Of a stretch of 64,000 bases of DNA, positions 33,516 to 41,849 are shown piece after piece (within the stretch, counting starts at the first letter, position 1; every line of letters begins with the position of its first letter). The notes beneath the pieces are model-generated. The model had not been told where the DNA came from. It did not search any database and worked only from the letters and a program-made list of their open reading frames with translations. The stretch is from Piscinibacter sp047600445 (GTDB taxonomy: Bacteria; Pseudomonadota; Gammaproteobacteria; Burkholderiales; Burkholderiaceae_C), in assembly GCF_047600445.1 (NCBI RefSeq), contig NZ_JASGKT010000002.1, positions 2,046,001 to 2,110,000 on the forward strand. Reading direction: 5' to 3'. The translations under genes and the position numbers were made by a program.

Positions 33516-33560
33516 CGAATGGCTCCTGGGGGTGTCCGATGGCGCGAATGTAGGCAGCCG

Positions 33561-33600
33561 AGATGAATAAGAAAAATCAATTATTTTGACTTATTCATCT
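33561..33600. promoter_or_regulatory. Probable CbbR operator between cbbL and cbbR
   Basis: AGATGAATAAG and CTTATTCATCT form a perfect 11-bp inverted repeat with an 18-bp AT-rich spacer. The element lies in the 105-bp divergent gap, which is strikingly AT-rich against the GC-rich surroundings. Further TTATTTATCTAATATAAG sequence up to 33618 could hold the cbbR -10. The layout fits LysR-type recognition and activation sites for the autoregulated cbbR and the cbb operon. Confidence 0.65.
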
Positions 33601-33620
33601 TATTTATCTAATATAAGCAC

Positions 33621-34589
33621 ATGCCGCTGACCCGCAACGCCACCTTCCGCCAGCTCGCCACCTTCCATGCGGTGGCGCGGCTGGGCAGCGTGTCGGCGGC
33701 GGCCGACGAGATGCACCTGACGCAGCCGGCGGTGTCGCTTCAGATCGCCGCACTGGAGGAGTCGGCGCGCACGCCGCTGCTGCAGCGCAGCGGCCGCGGC
33801 ATCCGCCTGACCGAAGCCGGCGAGCTGCTCGACGGCTACGCACGCCGCATCCTCGGCCTGTGGCGCGAGGCCGGCGAGGAGATGGCCACGCTGCAGGGCG
33901 TGTTCTCGGGCACGCTGCGCGTCGGCGCGATCACCACCGCCGAATACCTGCTGCCGCCGATGCTGGTGACCTTCGCCAACCAGCACCCGGGCGTGAAGGT
34001 CAACCTGCAGGTCGGCAACCGCGACGAGATCGTGCGCATGCTCGGCAGCCAGGAGATCGACCTGGCCATCATGGGCCGCCCGCCGGCCGAGCTGAAGACC
34101 GCGTCGACGCCGTTCGCGAAGCACCCGATGGCCTTTCTCGCGTCACCGGATCATGCGCTGATGCAGGGCAAGGCGAAGGTGACGATGGCGCAGCTCTCCG
34201 AGCAGCGCATCCTGGTGCGCGAGCGCGGCTCGGGCACGCGCGCGACCATCGAGCGGCTGTTCAAGGACGCCGGGCTGCCGCTGCGCATCGGCTCGGAGCT
34301 GTCGAGCAACGAGGCGATCAAGCACATGTGCGCGGCCGGCTTCGGCGTCGCCTTCCTGTCGATGCACACCTGCGTGCTCGAGATCGAGGCCGGCGTGCTG
34401 GCGCTGCTGCCGATGGCGCACAACCCGATCGAGCGCGACTGGTACGTGATGCGCCTGGCCGCGCGCCAGTTGCCGCACGTGGCGCAGGCCTTCGAGGCCT
34501 TTCTCGTCGAACGCGGTCAGGGCGAGATCCGGCGCCAGCTCGGCGTCAAGCCGGCGGCGAAGAAGGCGGCACGGAGGAAGCCGACATGA
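33621..34589 (+). CDS. cbbR: LysR-type regulator of the Calvin-cycle operon
   Basis: The product is 322 aa. The N-terminal HTH reads LATFHAVARLGSVSAAADEMHLTQPAVSLQIAALEE. The effector domain contains LRVGAITTAEYLLPPMLVTFANQHPGVKVNLQVGNRDEIV, as in CbbR. The C-terminus is lysine-rich (PAAKKAARRKPT). It is divergent from cbbL and senses metabolites such as RuBP, phosphoenolpyruvate or NADPH in known members. Its stop overlaps the start of the next gene by 4 bp, so the metallo-beta-lactamase-fold gene is probably co-translated. Confidence 0.94.
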   Translation: MPLTRNATFRQLATFHAVARLGSVSAAADEMHLTQPAVSLQIAALEESARTPLLQRSGRGIRLTEAGELLDGYARRILGLWREAGEEMATLQGVFSGTLRVGAITTAEYLLPPMLVTFANQHPGVKVNLQVGNRDEIVRMLGSQEIDLAIMGRPPAELKTASTPFAKHPMAFLASPDHALMQGKAKVTMAQLSEQRILVRERGSGTRATIERLFKDAGLPLRIGSELSSNEAIKHMCAAGFGVAFLSMHTCVLEIEAGVLALLPMAHNPIERDWYVMRLAARQLPHVAQAFEAFLVERGQGEIRRQLGVKPAAKKAARRKPT

Positions 34590-35578
34590 CGCCGTGCCAC
34601 GCACACGGGAAAGCAGGCGTGCGTCGCCGCAGGATGCTGGCCCTGCTGGGCGCGGCCGCGGCCGGCGGCTGCGCATCGCCGCCGTCGCCTCCTGCATCGC
34701 AGCCGCGCACCCTCGCCCCCGGCGTCTACCTGCTGCCCGGCAGCGGCGGCACGGCCGACGCACACAACCTGGGCCGCATCGCCAACGCCGGCTTCATCGT
34801 CGGCGAACGCGGCGTGCTGGTGGTCGACACCGGTACCTCGTTCGCGCACGGCCGCGCCATCCTCGCGGCCGTGCGCTCCGTCACCGACAAGCCGGTGAAG
34901 CTCGCGCTGGTGACCCATGCGCGCCCCGAGTTCCTGTTCGGCGGCCCGGCCTTCCAGGACGCCGGCATCCCGGTGCGCATGCACGATCGCGCAGCGCAAC
35001 TGATGGCGGCGCGCTGCGACGGCTGCCTGAAGCAGTTGCGCCAGACGGTCGGCGCGGTGGGCATGGCCGGCACCGCGATGTACCGGCCCGACCAGGTGTT
35101 CGGGGCCGCGCACACGGTCGAGGGCCTGGGCCGCGCGGTGCGCGTGCTGTACTTCGGCCACGCCAGCGGGCCGGGCGACGTCGCCGTGCTCGACGAGGCC
35201 AGCGGTACGCTGTTCGCCGGCGGCCTGCTCGACGCGGCGCGCGTGCCCGACATCCAGGACGGCGAACTGCCCGCCTGGCATCGCGCGCTGGCTTCGCTGC
35301 GCGGCGAGCGCCTCACCACCATCGTGCCTGGACACGGCGCGCCGGGCTCGCCGGCGCTGATCGACGCGGTCGACGCCTACCTCGCCGCGCTGGAGACGAG
35401 GATGCGCGCGCTCGTCGAGGCCGGCGCCTCGCTGATCGATCTGCCCGCGGCCGGCGAGCTGCCGGCCTACGCGCACTGGGACCAGTACGAGACGATCCAC
35501 CGCCGCAACGCCTCGACCGCCTTTCTGCGCGCCGAGCGCGAGTGGATGTTCAGGCAACCGCGGGAGGGGCGCCCGTGA
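34586..35578 (+). CDS. Metallo-beta-lactamase-fold lipoprotein of the PQQ region, with degenerate metal site
   Basis: The product is 330 aa. RRRRMLALLGAAAAGGCASPP near residues 13-32 looks like a Tat- or Sec-type lipoprotein signal with Cys29 as a possible lipidation site. The body resembles SoxH-related 'quinoprotein relay system' metallohydrolases that accompany PQQ-dependent dehydrogenases. The canonical HxHxDH motif is here H111-A-R-P-E-F (THARPEFLFGG), and the bridging Asp position reads FAGGLL. HASGPGD and VPGHGAP keep their His. Metal binding and catalysis are therefore doubtful. It overlaps cbbR by 4 bp and the end of convergent pqqE by 29 bp. Confidence 0.75.
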   Translation: MTPCHAHGKAGVRRRRMLALLGAAAAGGCASPPSPPASQPRTLAPGVYLLPGSGGTADAHNLGRIANAGFIVGERGVLVVDTGTSFAHGRAILAAVRSVTDKPVKLALVTHARPEFLFGGPAFQDAGIPVRMHDRAAQLMAARCDGCLKQLRQTVGAVGMAGTAMYRPDQVFGAAHTVEGLGRAVRVLYFGHASGPGDVAVLDEASGTLFAGGLLDAARVPDIQDGELPAWHRALASLRGERLTTIVPGHGAPGSPALIDAVDAYLAALETRMRALVEAGASLIDLPAAGELPAYAHWDQYETIHRRNASTAFLRAEREWMFRQPREGRP

Positions 35579-36680
35579 GCGCCGCGAGGCGGCGCGACTC
35601 CTTCGGGTCGCGGAACACCAGCGGATGCTCCGTGACGCCGGCCTCGGCCTGTGCCACCGCCGCGAGCACCTTGTCGTGCTGCGGGCTCTTGCGGCACACC
35701 GGGTCGGCGGCCTCGGCGTCGTGCGCGAGCAGCCAGGCCTGGCAGCGGCAGCCGCCCAGGTCTTCCTCCTTGTGCTCGCAGGAGGCGCACGGTTCCTTCA
35801 TCCAGCCGGTGCCGCGGTAGCGGTTGAAGCCGTCGGAGTCGAACCAGGCCTCGCGCAGCGAGGCCTCGCGCACGTTCGGGAAGCGCAGGCCCGGCAGCAT
35901 CTTCGCGGTGTGGCAGGGCAGCGCGCTGCCGTCGGGCGTGACGGTCAGGAACATGCTGCCCCAGCCGTTGACGCACTTCTTGGCGCGGCCCTCGTGGTAG
36001 TCGGGCGCGACGAAGAAGATGCGCATGCGGCCCTCGAGCCTGCGGCGCCACTCGTCGGTGACGGCCTCGGCGCGCCGCAACTGCTCGCGCGTCGGCAGCA
36101 ATTGCGCGCGGTTGACGAAGGCCCAGGAGTAGTACTGCGTGTTGGCCAGCTCGATGTACTCGGCGCCCAGCTCGGCGGCCATCTCGATGATGCGGCCGAT
36201 GTGGTCTATGTTCAGGCGGTGGATCACCACGTTCATCACCATCGGCCAGCCCTGGGCCTTGATGAGTTGCGCGACGCGACTCTTCAGCGTGAAGGTCTTG
36301 GTGTGCGAGAGGAAGTCGTTCATCTCGCGCGTGCTGTCCTGGAACGAGAGCTGCACGTGGTCGAGCCCGGCGGCCTTCAGCGCGGCGGCGCGCGCTTCGG
36401 TGAGGCCGACGCCGGAGGTGAGCAGGTTGCTGTAGAAGCCGAGCCGGCGCGCCTCGGCGACGATGACTTCGAGGTCGTCGCGCAGCAGCGGCTCGCCGCC
36501 CGACAGGCCGAGCTGCACCGCGCCCATCTCGCGGCCCTCGCGCAGCACGCGCAGCCAGTCGTCGGTGGAGAGTTCTGCCGGCTGCGCCGCGTAGTCCACC
36601 GGGTTGTAGCAGAACACGCAGTGCAGCGGGCAACGGTAGGTCACTTCCGCGAGCAGCCACAGCGGCGGGCCGATGCTCAT
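35550..36680 (-). CDS. pqqE: PqqA peptide cyclase (radical SAM)
   Basis: The product is 376 aa. The radical-SAM cluster motif C17-x3-C21-x2-C24 (CPLHCVFCYNP) is present, with LGLSGGEPLLR for SAM binding. The C-terminal SPASM region has CVNGWGSMFLTVTPDG, PCHTAKMLPG and EPCASCEHKEEDLGGCRCQ for two auxiliary Fe-S clusters. It cross-links Glu and Tyr of PqqA. It is the last gene of pqqABCDE and overlaps the end of the convergent lipoprotein gene. Confidence 0.95.
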   Translation of the reverse strand: MSIGPPLWLLAEVTYRCPLHCVFCYNPVDYAAQPAELSTDDWLRVLREGREMGAVQLGLSGGEPLLRDDLEVIVAEARRLGFYSNLLTSGVGLTEARAAALKAAGLDHVQLSFQDSTREMNDFLSHTKTFTLKSRVAQLIKAQGWPMVMNVVIHRLNIDHIGRIIEMAAELGAEYIELANTQYYSWAFVNRAQLLPTREQLRRAEAVTDEWRRRLEGRMRIFFVAPDYHEGRAKKCVNGWGSMFLTVTPDGSALPCHTAKMLPGLRFPNVREASLREAWFDSDGFNRYRGTGWMKEPCASCEHKEEDLGGCRCQAWLLAHDAEAADPVCRKSPQHDKVLAAVAQAEAGVTEHPLVFRDPKESRRLAALTGAPPAVA

Positions 36681-36695
36681 CGATTCAGTTCCACT

Positions 36696-36971
36696 TCAGC
36701 CCCACGCCAGCCAGCGCTGCCGGGCAGCCATCTCGACGAAGGCGAGCACGTCGGCCTGCAAGCCTTGCACATCGAACGCGGCTTCGAGTTCGGCGACGAT
36801 CTCGCCGACGCTGCGCTGCCCGTCGCAGCGTTTCATGATCTCGCCGGCGCTGCGGTTGAGCTTGACCATGCCCTCGGGGTAGAGCAGCACGTGGCAGTCC
36901 TGCGCCGACTCCCATTGCAGGCGAAAGCCCGCGCCGATGCGCGGCCGGCTGGCGATGCTCGCGGGGCTCAT
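36696..36971 (-). CDS. pqqD: PQQ biosynthesis peptide chaperone
   Basis: The product is 91 aa, a RiPP recognition element: FRLQWESAQDCHVLLYPEGMVKLNRSAGEIMKRCDG. PqqD binds PqqA and presents it to PqqE. The start at 36971 overlaps the pqqC stop by 4 bp, and the stop lies 15 bp before pqqE. Length equals that of typical PqqD. Confidence 0.93.
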   Translation of the reverse strand: MSPASIASRPRIGAGFRLQWESAQDCHVLLYPEGMVKLNRSAGEIMKRCDGQRSVGEIVAELEAAFDVQGLQADVLAFVEMAARQRWLAWG

Positions 36972-37678
36972 GCGTTCACGCCGTACTTCAGCGCCATCGC
37001 GTCGTTCATCGCCCACAGGATGTCGAGCTTGAACTGAAGAATGCCCAGCGCGCGCTGCTGCGCCGCGCGCGTGTCGAAGTGGTCTAGCGTGACGGCCAGG
37101 CCCTGCTCCACGTCGCGCCGCGCCTGGCCGACGCGGTTGCGGAAGTAGGCCAGGCCTTGCGGCTCGATCCAGCGGTAGTGCTCGGGCCAGGTGGCCAGGC
37201 GCTGCTTGTGGATCTCGGGCGCGAACAGTTCGGTGAGCGAGGAGCACACCGCCTCCTGCCAGGGCGCGCGGCGCGCGAACTCGACGTAGGCGTCCACCGC
37301 GAACTTCAGCGCCGGGATCAGGTGGCGCCGGTCTTCCACCTCCTCGCGCGTCAGGCCCACGGCTTCGGCCAGGCGCAGCCAGGCCTCGATGCCGCCGGGG
37401 TCGTTCACGCCGCCGATCTCGAAGCCGTCGTGGTCCAGGATGCGCTGCACCCAGCCGCGCCGCACCGCGCGGTCGTCGCAGTTGGACAGCACCGCCGCGT
37501 CCTTGATCGGGATCGCGATCTGGTAGTAGAAGCGGTTCGCCACCCAGCCGCGGATCTGCTCCGGCGTGGCCCGGCCGGTGTTGAGCATCACGTTGAACGG
37601 ATGGTGGATGTGGTACGAGCGGCCGCGCTCGCGCAGCCTGGCTTCGAATTCGGCGCGGGTCCAGGCGGCGTCGCTCAT
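36968..37678 (-). CDS. pqqC: Pyrroloquinoline-quinone synthase
   Basis: The product is 236 aa, a cofactorless oxidase with a heme-oxygenase-like helical fold. Family blocks are YHIHHPFNVMLNTGRATPEQIRGWVANRFYYQ, IPIKDAAVLSNC, RILDHDG and HYRWIEPQGLAYFRNR. It performs the last step, ring closure and oxidation to PQQ. It lies 1 bp after pqqB and overlaps pqqD. Confidence 0.96.
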   Translation of the reverse strand: MSDAAWTRAEFEARLRERGRSYHIHHPFNVMLNTGRATPEQIRGWVANRFYYQIAIPIKDAAVLSNCDDRAVRRGWVQRILDHDGFEIGGVNDPGGIEAWLRLAEAVGLTREEVEDRRHLIPALKFAVDAYVEFARRAPWQEAVCSSLTELFAPEIHKQRLATWPEHYRWIEPQGLAYFRNRVGQARRDVEQGLAVTLDHFDTRAAQQRALGILQFKLDILWAMNDAMALKYGVNA

Positions 37679-37679
37679 G

Positions 37680-38600
37680 TCACAGCTCGAGGGTCATGCC
37701 GTCCTCGCAGGGCACGATGCCGTGGCGCGCCAGCTCGGCGCGCTGCGCCGAGTCTTCGTCGAGGATGGGGTTGGTGTTGTTGATGTGGATGAGGCAGCGC
37801 CGCGTGCGCGCCGGCAGCCGGTCCAGCCATTCGATCATCCCGCCCGGGCCGCTTTGCGGCAGGTGGCCGATGTCGCGCGCGGTCTTCTTCGACAGGCCGA
37901 GCGCGATCATCTCGTCGTCGGTCCAGAAGGTGCCGTCGACCAGCACCGCGTCGGCACCGCTCATCACGTCGAACAGCGCCGGCGTGATCTCGCCCAGGCC
38001 CGGCGCGTAGAAAGCGCTGCGGCCGCTGCGCGTGTCGGCGATCAGCACGCCGATGTTGTCGCCCGGCGTGGGCTGCTCGCGGTGCGGCGAATACGGCGCG
38101 GCCTTGCTCGCCAGCGCGAAGGCGCGCAGCCTCAGGTGCGCGGCGCCGGGAATCTCGAACGGCGAGCCGTCGGGTTCGATGCGCCGGCGCGCCACGCCGC
38201 AGTAGTGGCCCAGCACGTTCAGTACCGGGTTGCCGGTCGTCAGGTCTTCGTGGACCGGGTCGGTGCACCACAGCGGCAGCGGACTGCCGCGCTCGCGCAG
38301 CATGAACAGGCCCGTGGCGTGGTCGATCTGCCCGTCCATCAGCAGCACGCCGGCGATCGCCGTGTCGCGGATCGCGCGCTTCGGTTGCAGTGTCGGGTTC
38401 GAGCGGATCTGTTCGAGGATGTCGGGCGAGGCGTTGAACAGCACGCCGTCGCAGCCCGCCTCGCCCTGCACGAAGATCGACGACTGCGTGCGCGCCCTGG
38501 CGCGCAGCGCCCCGCTGCGCACGCCGGCGCATTGGCGGCAGTTGCAGTTCCACTGCGGAAAGCCGCCGCCGGCGGCCGAGCCGAGGATGGTGATGCGCAT
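37680..38600 (-). CDS. pqqB: PqqB metallo-beta-lactamase-fold protein
   Basis: The product is 306 aa. The N-terminus ITILGSAAGGGFPQWNCNCRQCAG is diagnostic. LMDGQIDHATGL and FINASPD-type segments (VLFNASPDI) belong to its metal-binding fold, and the C-terminal LIHINNTNPILDEDSAQRAEL is conserved. PqqB hydroxylates the tyrosine-derived intermediate. It starts 58 bp after the end of pqqA. Confidence 0.95.
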   Translation of the reverse strand: MRITILGSAAGGGFPQWNCNCRQCAGVRSGALRARARTQSSIFVQGEAGCDGVLFNASPDILEQIRSNPTLQPKRAIRDTAIAGVLLMDGQIDHATGLFMLRERGSPLPLWCTDPVHEDLTTGNPVLNVLGHYCGVARRRIEPDGSPFEIPGAAHLRLRAFALASKAAPYSPHREQPTPGDNIGVLIADTRSGRSAFYAPGLGEITPALFDVMSGADAVLVDGTFWTDDEMIALGLSKKTARDIGHLPQSGPGGMIEWLDRLPARTRRCLIHINNTNPILDEDSAQRAELARHGIVPCEDGMTLEL

Positions 38601-38658
38601 CGGGACGTGGAAAAGAGGGGCCGCCGCGAGTGGTGCACCCGCGGCGGCCTGCGCACGC

Positions 38659-38733
38659 TCAGCGGGCGGCGACGTACATCGTGATTTCGAAGCCGAAGCG
38701 GAAATCGGCCGCGGCCGGGGTTTGCCATTGCAT
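38659..38733 (-). CDS. pqqA: PqqA precursor peptide
   Basis: A 24-codon gene. The peptide begins MQWQTPAAADFRFGFEITMY. Glu16 and Tyr20 are in the obligatory E-x3-Y arrangement whose cross-linked side chains become PQQ. AAGGAG lies 7 bp before the ATG. It heads pqqABCDE, which is the standard order, with a promoter expected in the 211-bp divergent gap. Confidence 0.95.
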   Translation of the reverse strand: MQWQTPAAADFRFGFEITMYVAAR

Positions 38734-38777
38734 GGAACTGCTCCTTCAGTGAACGACACATGGCGCCGGGTGGTCGC

Positions 38778-38804
38778 CACGAGAACGACCCTCGTCGTCC
38801 CGTG
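38778..38804. promoter_or_regulatory. Palindrome in the pqqA / hydrolase divergent gap
   Basis: CACG-N3-ACGAC-CCTC-GTCGT-N2-CGTG gives nested inverted repeats centred about 58 bp before the pqqA start. It could be an operator for the pqq operon or for the divergent hydrolase/two-component genes. No known consensus matched by eye. Confidence 0.35.
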
Positions 38805-38944
38805 ATGGATGCTCGTGGCTCGCCCGCGCGCCGCACAGGCCCCGCGCCATGATTCGGCCCTCATGAATATCTGGAATCGATCTCCGGCTTCTCCCGGGGG
38901 CGACCCAGCGATGGATGCGCGGGCGGAGTCGATACCATCGCCGG

Positions 38945-39820
38945 GTGCTTTCCGACACCACCGCGCCCTTCGCCACCCATGCCCTTGCCGTGCCCGGCGG
39001 CCATGTGCTGTCGGTGCAGGAATTCGGCGCGCGCGACGGCATGCCCGTGGTGCTGCTGCACGGCGGCCCCGGCTCGGGCAGCTCGCCGCTGCTGCGCAGC
39101 GTGTTCGACGCGGCGCACTGGCGCATCGTCTGTCCCGACCAGCGCGGCGCGGGCGCGAGCCGGCCACGCGGCGAGACGGCGCACAACGATACCGACGCGC
39201 TGATCGCCGATCTGCGCCTCATCCGCGAACACCTGGGCATAGTCCGCTGGGTGGTGGTCGGCGGCTCGTGGGGCGCGACGCTCGCGCTCGCCCATGCCGC
39301 CGCCGAACCGCGGGCCGTCGCGGCGCTGCTGCTGCGCGCGAGCTTTCTCGCGCGGCCGCAGGACATCGCCGCCTTCTTCGGCGAGCTGTCGCTGGACCGG
39401 CTCGCGGCCGAGCTGGACTCGCCCGACGCGGCGACGCGCGAAGCCGCCGCCCTCGCGTGGTGGCGCCGCGAGCAGCAGCTCGCCGGCGCGCAGGCCGCCG
39501 CGCCGCACGGCGAAGCGCTGGCCGCGCAGGTCGAGCGGCTGCGCGTGCAGGCGCACTACCTGCGCCACGGCTGCTGGCTGCAGGCGCCGACGCTGCTCGA
39601 ACGCTGCGAGACGGTGCCGCGTGTGCCGACGCACCTGATCCACGCCCGCGACGACCGCGTCTGCCCGCCCGAGGGCGCCGTGCTGCTGCAGCGCCGCCTG
39701 CCCGGTGCGACGCTGCAATGGGTGGACGGCGCCGGCCACGACGCCGCCCATCCGGCGATGCTCGCGGCGATGCGCGGCGCGCTGTCGAACCACGCGCGCA
39801 GCGGCCGCTTCACGCCATGA
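38945..39820 (+). CDS. Alpha/beta hydrolase, proline-iminopeptidase-like
   Basis: The product is 291 aa from a GTG start at 38945. The oxyanion-hole motif VLLHGGPGSGSSPLLR and the nucleophile elbow VVGGSWGATLAL (G-x-S-x-G) are typical of family S33 prolyl aminopeptidases. The catalytic Asp is in IHARDDRVCPPEGA and the His in DGAGHDAAHP. It is divergent from pqqA and its stop overlaps the sensor-kinase start by 4 bp. A role in trimming the PqqA product is conceivable only by position; simple peptide hydrolysis is equally likely. Confidence 0.85.
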   Translation: MLSDTTAPFATHALAVPGGHVLSVQEFGARDGMPVVLLHGGPGSGSSPLLRSVFDAAHWRIVCPDQRGAGASRPRGETAHNDTDALIADLRLIREHLGIVRWVVVGGSWGATLALAHAAAEPRAVAALLLRASFLARPQDIAAFFGELSLDRLAAELDSPDAATREAAALAWWRREQQLAGAQAAAPHGEALAAQVERLRVQAHYLRHGCWLQAPTLLERCETVPRVPTHLIHARDDRVCPPEGAVLLQRRLPGATLQWVDGAGHDAAHPAMLAAMRGALSNHARSGRFTP

Positions 39821-41190
39821 GCCTGAGACTCAAGATCAATCTGGTCGTCGGCGCGCTGACGCTGCTGCTCCTGCTCGCGATGCTCGGGCTGCAACTGCGC
39901 AGCATGCGCAGCTCGGTACACGAGGAGGTGCTGGCCGCCAACCGCGTCGCCGCGCAACTGCTCAACCGCACGGCCTGGCTGTACGCCGCGCAGGGCACGC
40001 CGGCGATGCTGTCGTTCCTGCAAGGCACCGGGCGCGTGCGCGCCAACGACATCACGCTGTACGACCAGGGCGGCCAGACGCTCTACCACTCGCCGCCGTC
40101 GACCTACAAGTCCGGACGCGACGCGCCGGACTGGTTCGAGGCGCTGATCGCGCCCGAGCCGACCGTGCAGTCCATCGAATTCCCCGACGGCAAGCTGGAA
40201 GTGCGGTCCAACGCCACGCGCTCGGCGCTCGACGCCTGGGACGACGCCGTCGCCCTGGCCGGCGGCGCGGCGGCGCTGCTGCTGGTGGTGAACCTGCTGG
40301 TGTTCTGGCTGGTGGGCCGCACGCTGCGCCCGCTCGGGCAGATCGCCGGCGCGCTCGAGCAAGTGCAGCGCGGCCGCTTCGACATCGTGCTGCCGCCGCT
40401 GCCGGGGCGCGAGGCGGGCACCATCGGCACCGCCTTCAACCGCATGGTCGGCGAGATCGGCCGCCACATCGAGACCGAGCGCCGCGCGCTGCGCGCGGAA
40501 CTCCAACTCTCCGACAGCCGCGAGCTGACGCGCTGGATCGACCACCACATCGAGCAGGAGCGCCTGACCATCGCGCGCGAGCTGCACGACGAGCTGGGCC
40601 AGTCGGTCACCGCGATGCGCAGCATGGCGACCTCGATCGCGCAGCGCAGCGCCGGCAAGGACGGCGCCACCGAACACGCCGCGCGCCTGATCGCCGAGGA
40701 ATGCTCGCGCCTGTACGACGCGATGCACGGCATCATCCCGCGCCTGACGCCGCTGGTGCTGGACAACTTCGGCCTGGCCGACGCCCTCAACGATCTCGTC
40801 GAGCGCACGCGCCGCGCCCACCCCGGCCTGGCGCTGGACGCCGACATCGCGCTGGGCGACGCGCGCCTGCCGGCCGACGCCGCGCTGGCGCTGTACCGCG
40901 CCGCGCAGGAAGGCATCACCAACGCATTGCGCCACGGCCAGGCCGGGCGCGTCACGCTGCGCCTCGCGGGCACCGCCGACGAGGTGACGCTGCTGCTGCG
41001 CGACGACGGCCGCGGCCTGGCCCGGAGCGATGCCGCGCCGCGCGAGGGCGGCCACTACGGCCTGCGCTGGCTGCGCGAACGCGTCGTGGCGCTGCACGGC
41101 AGCGTGGCGCTGGACGACGCCGCGCCGCGCGGCGCGCAGCTCGCGGTGCGCCTGCCGCTGGCCGCCACCGGCACGACGGAGGCCGCATGA
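39817..41190 (+). CDS. NarX/DegS-type sensor histidine kinase
   Basis: The product is 457 aa. There are two membrane helices, about residues 8-27 and 145-167, with a periplasmic sensing loop of roughly 115 residues between them. A HAMP domain follows (168-220), then a HisKA_3 domain with phospho-acceptor H257 in ARELHDELGQ, then an HATPase with ALYRAAQEGITNALRHG and LRDDGRGL. It phosphorylates the response regulator encoded next, with which it overlaps by 4 bp. The signal is unknown; location beside pqq suggests alcohol or quinoprotein control (inference). Confidence 0.92.
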   Translation: MSLRLKINLVVGALTLLLLLAMLGLQLRSMRSSVHEEVLAANRVAAQLLNRTAWLYAAQGTPAMLSFLQGTGRVRANDITLYDQGGQTLYHSPPSTYKSGRDAPDWFEALIAPEPTVQSIEFPDGKLEVRSNATRSALDAWDDAVALAGGAAALLLVVNLLVFWLVGRTLRPLGQIAGALEQVQRGRFDIVLPPLPGREAGTIGTAFNRMVGEIGRHIETERRALRAELQLSDSRELTRWIDHHIEQERLTIARELHDELGQSVTAMRSMATSIAQRSAGKDGATEHAARLIAEECSRLYDAMHGIIPRLTPLVLDNFGLADALNDLVERTRRAHPGLALDADIALGDARLPADAALALYRAAQEGITNALRHGQAGRVTLRLAGTADEVTLLLRDDGRGLARSDAAPREGGHYGLRWLRERVVALHGSVALDDAAPRGAQLAVRLPLAATGTTEAA

Positions 41191-41816
41191 TCCGCGTGAT
41201 GCTCGCCGACGACCATGCACTGGTGCGCATGGGCTTTCGCATGCTGCTGGCCGACGCGCGGATCGAGGTGGTGGCCGAACTCGACACCGGCGAGCAGGCC
41301 TGCGCCGAGTACCCGCGCGTGCAGCCCGACGTGCTGGTGATGGACCTCGCCATGCCCGGCATGGGCGGGCTGGAATCGGTGCGGCGCATCGTCGCGCAGG
41401 ACGCGAAGGCGCGCATCCTCGTGCTCTCGGCGCACGAGGACACCGCGCACCCGCAGCGTGTGCTGCGCGCCGGCGCGCTCGGCTACCTGACCAAGCGCAG
41501 CGCGCCCGAGGCGTTGATCGACGCGGTGAGCGCGGTGGCGCGCCACGAAACTTACGTCGACGCGCACACCGCGCGCGCGCTGGCGATGGCGCAGGTCAAG
41601 GGCCAGGCCAGCCCGGCGCAGACGCTCTCCGAACGCGAGTTCTCGGTCTTCCTGCAACTCGCGCGCGGCCAGAGCGTGGCACAGATCGCCGACAACCTGA
41701 AGCTCTCGCCCAGCACCGTGGGCACGCACCTCTACCACGTCAAGCAGAAGCTCGGCGCGAGCAACCAGTCGGAGCTGACGCTGGTGGCCTTGCAGTGGGG
41801 TTTGCTGCAGGTGTGA
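41187..41816 (+). CDS. NarL/FixJ-type response regulator
   Basis: The product is 209 aa. The receiver domain has acidic D8/D9, phospho-acceptor D53 (VLVMDLAMPG), a conserved Ser/Thr region VLSAHED and Lys in YLTKRSAPE. The LuxR HTH is LSEREFSVFLQLARGQSVAQIADNLKLSPSTVGTHLYHVKQKLG. It is co-translated with the kinase. Candidate targets are the divergent pqq operon or a distant alcohol-dehydrogenase locus. Confidence 0.93.
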   Translation: MIRVMLADDHALVRMGFRMLLADARIEVVAELDTGEQACAEYPRVQPDVLVMDLAMPGMGGLESVRRIVAQDAKARILVLSAHEDTAHPQRVLRAGALGYLTKRSAPEALIDAVSAVARHETYVDAHTARALAMAQVKGQASPAQTLSEREFSVFLQLARGQSVAQIADNLKLSPSTVGTHLYHVKQKLGASNQSELTLVALQWGLLQV

Positions 41817-41849
41817 GGCACGCGGCCGGGTCCATGTCAGCATAGAGCG

